Below are positions 17,549 through 24,497 of a DNA stretch of 61,140 bases, one piece after another. Each line of letters starts with the position of its first letter. Position 1 is the first letter of the stretch. The notes below the pieces were generated by a model. That model was not told the origin of the DNA and did no database searches. It saw only the letters and a program-made list of their open reading frames with translations. Origin of the DNA: Actinomadura darangshiensis (GTDB taxonomy: Bacteria > Actinomycetota > Actinomycetes > Streptosporangiales > Streptosporangiaceae); the NCBI RefSeq assembly GCF_004349235.1, contig NZ_SMKY01000018.1, positions 1 through 61,140 of the forward strand, given 5' to 3'. A program made the translations under genes and the position numbers.

Positions 17549-18726
17549 CCGCGAACCTCTCTCGGGAGGCCGAGCACGCGCTCGGCGATGATGTTGCGCT
17601 GGATCTCGTTCGACCCGGCGTAGATCGTGTCGGAGCGGGAGAACAGGAACAGCCGCTGCCAGTCGTTCAGGTCGTAGGGTTCGCCGTCGGCGACCATGCC
17701 GGCGGCGCCGAGGACGTCCATGGCCAGCTCGCCCAGCTCGCGGTGCCAGGTGCCCCAGACGAGCTTGGAGATCGACGACTCGGGCCCGGGGGCGCCCGCG
17801 GCGACGCCCGCCATGGTCCGGACCGCGTTCAGCCGCATGATCTCCAACCCCATGTACGCCCTGGTCAGCCGGTCGCGCAGCAGCGGGTCGCCGATCGCCC
17901 CGGTGCGCCGCGCGAGATCGGCGACGCTCTCGAACTCGCGCCGGAACCCGACCTGCTGGCCGAGCGTCGCGACGCCGCGCTCGAACCCGAGCGTCGCCAT
18001 CGCGATCTTCCAGCCCTCGCCGGGCGCGCCGACGATGTTCCCGGCGCCCGTACGGGCGCCGTCGAAGAAGACCTCGTTGAACTCCGAGGTGCCGGTGAGC
18101 TGGATGATCGGGCGGATGTCCACGCCGTCCTGCTTCATCGGCACCAGCAGGTACGACAGGCCCTTGTGCCGGGACGAGCCGGGCTCGGTGCGGCAGACGG
18201 CGAAGCACCAGTCGGCTTCGAGCGCGAGGGACGTCCACACCTTCTGGCCGCTGACCAGCCAGTGGCCGCCGGCGAGCTCGGCGCAAGTCTGGACGTTCGC
18301 GAGGTCGGAGCCGGCGTCCGGTTCGGAGTACCCCTGGCACCACAGCTCCTCGACCGCCACGATCGGCGGCAGGAAGCGGGCGCGCTGCTCGTCGGTGCCG
18401 AACGCGATGATCGTCGGGCCGAGCAGGTTCTCGCCGATGTGGTTGACCCGGGCGGGCCCGTCGGCGAGCGCGTACTCCTCGTGGAAGATCACCTGCTGCT
18501 CGACGGTGGCGCCGCGGCCGCCGTGCTCCTCCGGCCAGCCGACGCACGTCCAGCCGGCCGCGGCCATGTGCCGCTCCCAGGCCAGCCGCTCCTCGAACGC
18601 CTCGTGCTCGCGGCCCGGCCCGCCGAGCCCGCGGGCGTGCGCGAACTCGCCCGACAGGTTGCGCTGGAGCCAGTCGCGGACCTCGGCCCGGAAGGCCCGG
18701 TCCGCCGGGGACTCGTTCTGGTTCAC
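17545..18726 (-). CDS. fadE30: Acyl-CoA dehydrogenase, FadE30-like
   Basis: Acyl-CoA dehydrogenase of 393 residues that heads the steroid C/D-ring operon. FAD/substrate segments GYSEPDAGSDLA and VWTSLA are intact; it ends SDTIYAGSNEIQRNIIAE. Ala370 stands where many family members carry catalytic Glu, a feature of steroid-type dehydrogenases whose base lies elsewhere. The position before ipdF and kstR2 matches mycobacterial fadE30, which desaturates a hydroxy-HIP-CoA ring. Start is the GTG at 18726 (NQNESPADRAFRAEV follows). Only 10 bases separate it from a KstR2-like palindrome, so the leader is very short. Confidence 0.9.
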   Translation of the reverse strand: MNQNESPADRAFRAEVRDWLQRNLSGEFAHARGLGGPGREHEAFEERLAWERHMAAAGWTCVGWPEEHGGRGATVEQQVIFHEEYALADGPARVNHIGENLLGPTIIAFGTDEQRARFLPPIVAVEELWCQGYSEPDAGSDLANVQTCAELAGGHWLVSGQKVWTSLALEADWCFAVCRTEPGSSRHKGLSYLLVPMKQDGVDIRPIIQLTGTSEFNEVFFDGARTGAGNIVGAPGEGWKIAMATLGFERGVATLGQQVGFRREFESVADLARRTGAIGDPLLRDRLTRAYMGLEIMRLNAVRTMAGVAAGAPGPESSISKLVWGTWHRELGELAMDVLGAAGMVADGEPYDLNDWQRLFLFSRSDTIYAGSNEIQRNIIAERVLGLPREVRG

Positions 18727-18736
18727 GCCGCGAACT

Positions 18737-18754
18737 CTACCAAACAGTTGTTAG
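18737..18754. promoter_or_regulatory. KstR2-like operator
   Basis: On the minus strand the sequence reads CTAACAACTGTTTGGTAG, an inverted repeat CTAnCAA-4-TTGnTAG with 12 of 18 symmetric bases. The published mycobacterial KstR2 motif is AnCAAGnnCTTGnT; this matches its outer letters (AnCAA....TTGnT) and differs in the inner G/C pair. It lies 11-28 bases before the fadE30 start and overlaps the stop codon of the upstream glycosyltransferase. Confidence 0.55.
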
Positions 18755-20025
18755 AAAGAATCACCCTCCAGGGCGGGTTCCGCCTCCGCCGCCGGAACGC
18801 GCGGCACGGCCGGGGCCCGTGCGGAGGCCGGCGCGGGAGCGGGCGCCGGATCGGGTGCGGCCACGGGCAGGTCGCGGTGGAGCAGGTCGAACAGCCGGTC
18901 CCAGCGGGCGAGGACGGCGTCCGGGTGGAACCGCAGCACCGACGCGCGGGCCTCGGCGCCGAGCGCGCGGCGCAGCTCGGGGCTCTCGATGAGCCGGTCC
19001 AGGGCTCCGGCGAACGCGGCGACGTCGCCCGGCCGCGCCAGGAGGCCGTCCCGCTCGTCCCCGATCAGGGCCCGGACGCCCGGCGCGCAGTCGAACGCGA
19101 CCGTGGGCAGCCCGTACGCCATGGCCTCCAGCACCGACATGGGAAAGCCCTCGGCCCGCGACGGCAGCGCGAAGACCGATGCCTCGACGAGCGCCTCCTC
19201 GACGTCGGACACCACGCCCCGGAACTCGACGGAGCCGGACGCCCCGGAGGCGGCCGCCCGCGCCCGCAGGTCCTCTTCGTCCGGGCCGCTGCCGTAGATG
19301 TGCAGCCGCCACTCCGGGTGCCGGCCGGTGATCCGCTCCCACGCCTCCAGCATGAGGTCCATGCCCTTCTCGTAAGAGAGGCGGCCGACGCAGGTGACGA
19401 CCGGGAGGTCGAGCGTGGGATGGACGCCGGGCGTGACGTGCAGCGCGTTCGGGATGTGGTCGACGTTGGTCATGCCGGCCCTGGCCCAGGCGTCGGCGTC
19501 CTCCGCGGTGAGCGCGAGCATGCGGTCGGCGCCCGCGTAGTGCTCCTTGACCCGCCGGAACCGCGACGACCTGCGGGTCGCCTGGTACGACTCGTGGCTC
19601 ATGGCCACCACGCGGAGCCCGGACGTGTCGGCCCGCCGCACCCACTCCATCGCCCACACCTGCGCCACGATGACGACCGACCCCGGCCCGGCGGCGGCGA
19701 ACAGTTCCGACAGGCGCGCCGCACCGCGCCGCTGCGCGGACGCCCGCCACAGGTCGCGTCCCCGCGCCGCCATGTTGAGGCGCTGCCGCGCCTTGCGCGG
19801 GCGCCACGCGAGGACGGGCGGACGCCACTCATCGTGCAGCACCTCGCCGGCGTAGGAGCCGTCGCGGCCGTGATGGTAGGGCTCGAGCCCGCGGGTGATC
19901 CCGACGAGGGTGACGCGGTCGCCACGTCCGGTCAGCAGCCGCGCCATGTGGTGCGCCCAGCGCTGGAGGCCGCCCATGTCGTCGGCGTTGTTGCACACGA
20001 TGAAGACGTCACGCGGTGCGGCCAT
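18751..20025 (-). CDS. GT4-family glycosyltransferase
   Basis: Cytoplasmic GT-B retaining glycosyltransferase, 424 residues: N-terminal NADDMGGLQRWAHHMARLL, hinge VGRLSYEKGMDLMLEAW and donor-binding EGFPMSVLEAMAYGLP with the EX7E glutamates. The C-terminal tail is an Ala/Pro-rich low-complexity stretch (APDPAPAPAPASARAP). The ATG at 20025 lies inside the last 17 bases of the upstream GT2/TagF gene, so the two are coupled. Together they probably build a wall teichoic-acid-like or capsular polymer. The specific sugar is not predictable. Confidence 0.9.
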   Translation of the reverse strand: MAAPRDVFIVCNNADDMGGLQRWAHHMARLLTGRGDRVTLVGITRGLEPYHHGRDGSYAGEVLHDEWRPPVLAWRPRKARQRLNMAARGRDLWRASAQRRGAARLSELFAAAGPGSVVIVAQVWAMEWVRRADTSGLRVVAMSHESYQATRRSSRFRRVKEHYAGADRMLALTAEDADAWARAGMTNVDHIPNALHVTPGVHPTLDLPVVTCVGRLSYEKGMDLMLEAWERITGRHPEWRLHIYGSGPDEEDLRARAAASGASGSVEFRGVVSDVEEALVEASVFALPSRAEGFPMSVLEAMAYGLPTVAFDCAPGVRALIGDERDGLLARPGDVAAFAGALDRLIESPELRRALGAEARASVLRFHPDAVLARWDRLFDLLHRDLPVAAPDPAPAPAPASARAPAVPRVPAAEAEPALEGDSF

Positions 20026-22924
20026 TGCGTTCCCCTCTGCGGCTCGGGCGTTTCCCCCTGCGGTTCTGCCGTGCGGCCGGGAAGTAGCGGTCCGCCACCG
20101 TCCGGGCGGCGGTCCCGCGGTCGTGCTCGCCGAAGCGCGCGGCGAAGGCGCGGCGCCTCCCCGCGTGCACCGCCTCCGCCGCGTCCAGACCGGCGAGCGC
20201 GGCGACGAGCTCGTCCGCGCCGCGGGTGATCGGCCCAGGCGCATGCCGCTCCAGATCGAAGTAGCCGGCGGCCAGGTCCCGGCCCTCCGGCAGGTGCAGG
20301 ACGATCGGCCGGTCCAGCAGCGCGAAGTCGAACATGATCGAGGAGTGGTCGGTGACGAGCGCGTCCGCGAGCAGCAGCAGCGGGGTGACGTCCGGGACCG
20401 CGCCGACGTCCCGCATGACCGCGCGGGCGCCGGGCGGCACGTTGGCGCGGCACAGGTAGTGCGGCCGGACGAGCAGGACGTACTCCTCGCCCAGTTCCCG
20501 CGCGAACAGCTCCGGGTCCACGGGCGGTTCGAGGAGCTTGACCGGCCGCCCCTTCGGCCCGGTGACGAACGTGGGCGCGTACAGGACGGCGCGGCGCCCG
20601 TCGTCCAGCCCGAGCGAGTCGCGGAGGGCCTCGACCTCGGCGGCCAGCTCCGCGTCGCCGTCCACGCCGTTGACCAGGGGGTCGTTGCGCGGATAGCCGG
20701 CCGGGAGCAGCTCGGAGCAGACGCCCAGGCCCTGGCACAGGGTCTCGACGTCATGGCCCGACCGCACGAGGAAGCAGTCGTAGCGCTCCACCATCCGGCG
20801 CAGCCGCGACCGGTCGGCGGCCGGCCCGGACTTGAGGCCCGGCTGGTCGAGGCCCATCAGCTTGAACGCCGATCCGTGCCAGGTCTGGATGTAGGTCGTC
20901 TCGGGACGCTTGCGCAGCCCGTCCGGGAAGCCCTGGTTGTCGACCCAGTACCGCGCCCGGGCGAGCGCCAGGTAGTACGCCCACGACCCGCGCCGGACGA
21001 GCCTCGCGTCGTCCGGGAACCCCTTGGGCGACGACGCGTACGACCACACGGCCGTGACGGGGCGGCCGGACCTGCGGAGCTCCCGGTAGATGTACTTGGG
21101 GTTGTCGGAGTAGTGGCGCCCGAGGTGGCTCTCGAAGACGGCGAGGCCGGTCCGGACGGGCAGCCGGCTCAGCACCCGGTTGAACACGGCGACCTTGGTC
21201 TTCCGGCCGGTCAGCGTCCGGCGGACCGTCTTGTCCAGGCGCTTGGCGCGCCTCCAGGCCAGCCGCCCCGCGGCGGACCCCGCGGCGCGGCGGGCGGTGG
21301 CCCCGGTGAGCCGCGCCCACGGGCTCCCCGTCTCCAGCGCGAACGCCAGGTGCCCGCCCGCGGTGACGTAGGAGCGGAGCCGGTCGGCGGCGAGCCGGCC
21401 CAGCCGCGGCCGGACGGGCAGCACCACCCCGCCGAGCGACGGCGACCCGCTGCCCTCGCCGGGGCGGGTCGCCATCTCCTCGCCGTCGACCCGCACGCGC
21501 AGCCGGACGTCCCAGACCGGATCGATGAACCCGATCGGGCGGATCCGCCTGGACGGGTCGAACTCGGCGCGCCAGGCGAGCCGGTCGCCCTCGTGCCGGA
21601 CGGACGCGCGGACGCGTCCCACCGGGGCGCGGCGGCGCCGGTCGCGGAACTCCAGGACGCCGGCCAGGTCGGCGTCCGGCGGGATCCGGTCCAGCGGGTT
21701 CAGCACGTGTCCGGCCATGAGGACGCGGTCGCCGCGCGTCTCCAGCCGCGTGACCGTGTTCGCGGGCCGCAGCTCCTTGAGCGGGCGCACGTGGAAGCCG
21801 AAGCCGGTGACGTCCAGGATGCGGCGGCCGAGCGTGCCGCGCGGGCGGCCCGCGCCCCAGAAGACCCGTCCGTCCCGCTCGACCAGCCGGGCCCGCAGCT
21901 CGGGCCGTACGGCCGGGCCGTACTCGGCGGCGGCGAGCGCCCCCGCGTGGTCGCCCTCGCGGATCAGGTAGGCGGCGATCGCCGGCAGCGGGTTGGCCTG
22001 CTCGAAGACCCTGGGGTCGAACTCGGCCAGATACGCGGCGGCCAGGTCGAGGAACCGGGCCCGGTAGCCCGGATCGCGGCCGTGCAGCTCGCGCAGGTAG
22101 AGCACGAGGTCGTGGTTGACGAACTTGACGTCCTTGGCCCGCCGCAGGTCGTAGGCGCCGCGCAGCGCGAACAGCATGTCGATGCGCCGGTGGATCTCCA
22201 GCCGGTCGGCGAAGTTGGCCAGCTGGGCGCGCCGGTTGGAGATCGACGGCGCGGGCGTCCGCTCCTGCACCAGCCAGTTGTAGACGCGGTGCGGGATCAG
22301 CGCGGTGCGTCCCGCCGCGAGGTAGGCCTCGGCGGTGAACAGCAGGTCCTCGTAGTGCAGCCGCTCGACGAACCGGAGCCCGTGCTCCTCCAGGAACCCG
22401 CGCCGGTACGCCTTGTTGGTCGACAGCGTGTCGTAGAGGAGGTCGGGGTTCTCGCTCAGCGACTCGTAGACGGCGCTGTGCTGGTAGAGCCACGGATACC
22501 AGGGGCGGACGCGCCCCTTGGCGCCCCTGGGCAGGTCGAGGAAGATCCGGTCGCAGAGCCCGGAGACCATGTCGGCGCCGGTGTCCTCGGCGGCGGCGAG
22601 CAGGTTCAGGCAGGCGTGCCGGTCCAGCAGGTCGTCGCTGTCGAGGAACATCAGGTACCGGCCGGCCGACGCCTCGATCCCGGTGTTGCGGGGACGGCCG
22701 CAGCCGCCGGAGTTGGCCGGCAGGTGGACGGCCCGGACCCGTCCCGGGTGGGCGGCGGCGAGCCGGTCGGCCGCCTCGCCCGTCCCGTCGGTGCTGGCAT
22801 CGTCCACGATGACCGTCTCGACGCCGCCCAGCGACTGCCCCAGCGCGGAGGCGACCGCCCTGGGCAGCCGCCGCGCGTCGTTGTAGGCGATCACCACCAC
22901 GCTGACATCCGGGCGCACCCGCAC
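20009..22924 (-). CDS. Bifunctional GT2 glycosyltransferase / CDP-glycerol glycerophosphotransferase (TagF-like)
   Basis: Large fusion protein of about 971 residues. Residues 5-230 form a GT2 domain (DVSVVVIAYNDARRL, LMFLDSDDLLD). A linker of roughly 350 residues follows. The C-terminal third is a TagF-type polyol-phosphate polymerase (FESHLGRHYSDNPKYIYREL, QTWHGSAFKLMG, TDHSSIMFDFALLDRP). It should extend poly(glycerol/polyol-phosphate) chains of wall teichoic acid at the membrane. The GTG at 22924 is preferred because GGAGG sits 6 bases before it; the ATG two codons earlier abuts the GGAGG. The GT4 gene overlaps its end. Confidence 0.9.
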   Translation of the reverse strand: MRVRPDVSVVVIAYNDARRLPRAVASALGQSLGGVETVIVDDASTDGTGEAADRLAAAHPGRVRAVHLPANSGGCGRPRNTGIEASAGRYLMFLDSDDLLDRHACLNLLAAAEDTGADMVSGLCDRIFLDLPRGAKGRVRPWYPWLYQHSAVYESLSENPDLLYDTLSTNKAYRRGFLEEHGLRFVERLHYEDLLFTAEAYLAAGRTALIPHRVYNWLVQERTPAPSISNRRAQLANFADRLEIHRRIDMLFALRGAYDLRRAKDVKFVNHDLVLYLRELHGRDPGYRARFLDLAAAYLAEFDPRVFEQANPLPAIAAYLIREGDHAGALAAAEYGPAVRPELRARLVERDGRVFWGAGRPRGTLGRRILDVTGFGFHVRPLKELRPANTVTRLETRGDRVLMAGHVLNPLDRIPPDADLAGVLEFRDRRRRAPVGRVRASVRHEGDRLAWRAEFDPSRRIRPIGFIDPVWDVRLRVRVDGEEMATRPGEGSGSPSLGGVVLPVRPRLGRLAADRLRSYVTAGGHLAFALETGSPWARLTGATARRAAGSAAGRLAWRRAKRLDKTVRRTLTGRKTKVAVFNRVLSRLPVRTGLAVFESHLGRHYSDNPKYIYRELRRSGRPVTAVWSYASSPKGFPDDARLVRRGSWAYYLALARARYWVDNQGFPDGLRKRPETTYIQTWHGSAFKLMGLDQPGLKSGPAADRSRLRRMVERYDCFLVRSGHDVETLCQGLGVCSELLPAGYPRNDPLVNGVDGDAELAAEVEALRDSLGLDDGRRAVLYAPTFVTGPKGRPVKLLEPPVDPELFARELGEEYVLLVRPHYLCRANVPPGARAVMRDVGAVPDVTPLLLLADALVTDHSSIMFDFALLDRPIVLHLPEGRDLAAGYFDLERHAPGPITRGADELVAALAGLDAAEAVHAGRRRAFAARFGEHDRGTAARTVADRYFPAARQNRRGKRPSRRGERNGRTA

Positions 22925-23010
22925 GGGCATCCTCCTTCGCCGACTACCGCGTGCCAGTGATTCCTTTCCAGGAAAGGCGCACTGAGGTCCAAGAGGGATC
23001 AAAGCCTGTC

Positions 23011-23023
23011 AATGCTTAGCATT
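23011..23023. promoter_or_regulatory. Perfect 13-base palindrome upstream of the wall-polymer genes
   Basis: AATGCTTAGCATT is a perfect 6+6 dyad about 90 bases upstream of the GT2/TagF start, between it and the CHAP-gene terminator hairpin. It is AT-rich for this genome. Candidate operator for the glycosyltransferase operon; the regulator is unknown. Confidence 0.35.
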
Positions 23024-23035
23024 ACCCCTGTAACG

Positions 23036-23070
23036 CCAGAAGGCGCCCGGCAGGGCCGGACGCCTTCTGG
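23036..23070 (-). terminator. Strong terminator-like hairpin after the CHAP gene
   Basis: A perfect 10-bp stem CCAGAAGGCG/CGCCTTCTGG encloses a smaller CCGG/CCGG stem, starting 14 bases past the CHAP stop codon. No T-run follows. It insulates the CHAP gene from the downstream glycosyltransferase operon. Confidence 0.7.
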
Positions 23071-23083
23071 GCTGCGCGCTGGG

Positions 23084-23857
23084 TCAGCTCGCGTAGTCGG
23101 GGTAGCCGAAGCCCACGATCTGAGACTTCTGGCGGACCTTCTGGTTCACCGAGTTGTCGGTGTTGCCCTCGACCGTGTTGACGGTGCCGTCGCCGTTGTC
23201 CTTGACGACGAGACCGACATGGTCGATGTCGTTGATGCCGCCGTCGGAGCCGTCCTGCCAGTCGAAGAACACGACCGCGCCCGGCTTGGCCTCGTGGCCC
23301 CAGCGGCCGGTGTCCTTGAACCAGGTGGCGTGCTGGACGGTGTAGGCGTCCCAGCCCATGTTCTTCACGCCGGTCTGGGCGCCGAGCCACGACACGAACA
23401 TGTTGCACCACTGGGCGCCCCGGTAGTCCTTGACCGGGAAGCCGCCGTCGCGCGCGGCGGTCTGCTTGGCGTGCGGGGTCGAGATGTACCAGTCGTGGTA
23501 CTTGGTCTCGCCGCCCTTGCCCTCGTGGACGCCGACCTGCTTCTCGGCCAGCTTGATGACCTCGTCGGGCTTGACCGCGTGCGGCGCGACCTTGAAGCCC
23601 TGCCGCTCCGCCTGGACGGCTGCGGAGACCTTCGCGGTCTTGGCGGACCCGTGCGAGACGGTGCCCTTCTCGGCGGTGCCCTTCTCGGCGACCACGGACG
23701 CCTGAGCAGGGGTCTCGGCGGCGGCGCTGCCGTCCGCGAGAGGGCTGAAGACGGCGAGCCCGACGGTCCCGGCGAGGACGGCGCTGACGGCGACGCCGAC
23801 GGCCTTGTCCTCGGGCGTGAAGCGGTTGAGCGAAAGACGATCGAAACGACCGGTCAT
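23084..23857 (-). CDS. CHAP-domain cell-wall amidase/peptidase, exported
   Basis: 257 residues with an N-terminal hydrophobic segment (GVAVSAVLAGTVGLAVFS, about 20-40), a charged Ala/Lys linker, and a C-terminal CHAP domain. Catalytic Cys lies in GAQWCNMFVSW and His in NDIDHVGLVV; GAVVFFDWQ and NTVEGNT complete the fold. Probably cleaves peptidoglycan peptides outside the membrane. I chose the ATG at 23857 because AAGGAG lies 9 bases upstream; the longer form starts inside the RBS region. A c-di-AMP riboswitch lies directly upstream and a strong hairpin follows. Confidence 0.9.
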   Translation of the reverse strand: MTGRFDRLSLNRFTPEDKAVGVAVSAVLAGTVGLAVFSPLADGSAAAETPAQASVVAEKGTAEKGTVSHGSAKTAKVSAAVQAERQGFKVAPHAVKPDEVIKLAEKQVGVHEGKGGETKYHDWYISTPHAKQTAARDGGFPVKDYRGAQWCNMFVSWLGAQTGVKNMGWDAYTVQHATWFKDTGRWGHEAKPGAVVFFDWQDGSDGGINDIDHVGLVVKDNGDGTVNTVEGNTDNSVNQKVRQKSQIVGFGYPDYAS

Positions 23858-23881
23858 ACAGGGAATCTCCTTGTCTTCCAT

Positions 23882-24012
23882 GACGCCTACCGGGTTAGCT
23901 GACGGATTCGGGCATGGAAGTAGCCCTACGGCGCGACTCTCGGGCGCGCCGATTCACCCCTGGAACCTGGGTCCCCGGCTCCGCCGGTCGGATCGACCGG
24001 ACGGACTCGGCC
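23882..24012 (-). promoter_or_regulatory. c-di-AMP riboswitch (ydaO/yuaA type)
   Basis: Read on the minus strand, the leader contains the conserved cores of this aptamer: CCAGGTTCCAGGGGTGAATC, then CGTAGGGCTACTTCC, and at the 3' end GAATCCGTCAGCTAACCC followed by GGTAGGCGTC. Inner helices such as GGCGCGCC and CGCGCC flank them. It ends about 25 bases before the CHAP ATG, leaving only the RBS. In actinomycetes this class sits ahead of secreted cell-wall hydrolases and switches them off when c-di-AMP is high. The 5' boundary is approximate. Confidence 0.88.
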
Positions 24013-24497
24013 TCGCACCGCGGGGGCGGTGCAGACTTTTCGGATCTATCTCAGTGACTGATCTTGATGAGGGGGCGCGCATCGTGTGGCGCGCATCGCG
24101 TGCAGACTCCGCTCCGCGATCCTCGGCCGCGCATGGGGCGGCCGGCCGCAACGCATGGGTCGCGCCGCGCGGCAGCGCAGGGAAGCGCGCTGCGTGATTC
24201 GGATAGAAGGTACCAACCTTCTCAAGAAAAGCAAACCAGGCACAAAACTGCGTCTTGCCTGCTCAAAGCCCTTCCAAGAGACTACCAACACCGCACGGGC
24301 CCCGCGTCTTCCGGATCTTTGCCGAACTACCCCTCAGCCCTTTGCGCGCAGGACTTACCGGCGTGCGCGGAAAGGGTAAAGAAGGCCACGGAGGGTGCCC
24401 GCCGGCCACCTTCCCGCGGCCCGCGTGCGCGGCCCAAGTCACACAGCGCGATCACCGCAGGTCAAGCGTGGCGTCCATCACCCGCGGGCGGTGGACG
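24013..24497 (-). other. Intergenic region upstream of the riboswitch
   Basis: About 485 bases between the riboswitch and the SpoIIE-phosphatase stop codon. It must hold the promoter of the riboswitch-CHAP transcript and the end of the phosphatase transcript. GC content is locally lower and no convincing coding frame is visible. ORFs on both strands lack start context and family resemblance. Confidence 0.4.

Noticed and set aside
17743..22960. Two long plus-strand frames opposite the dehydrogenase and glycosyltransferase genes
   Set aside because: GC-driven shadows; the minus strand carries the conserved motifs.
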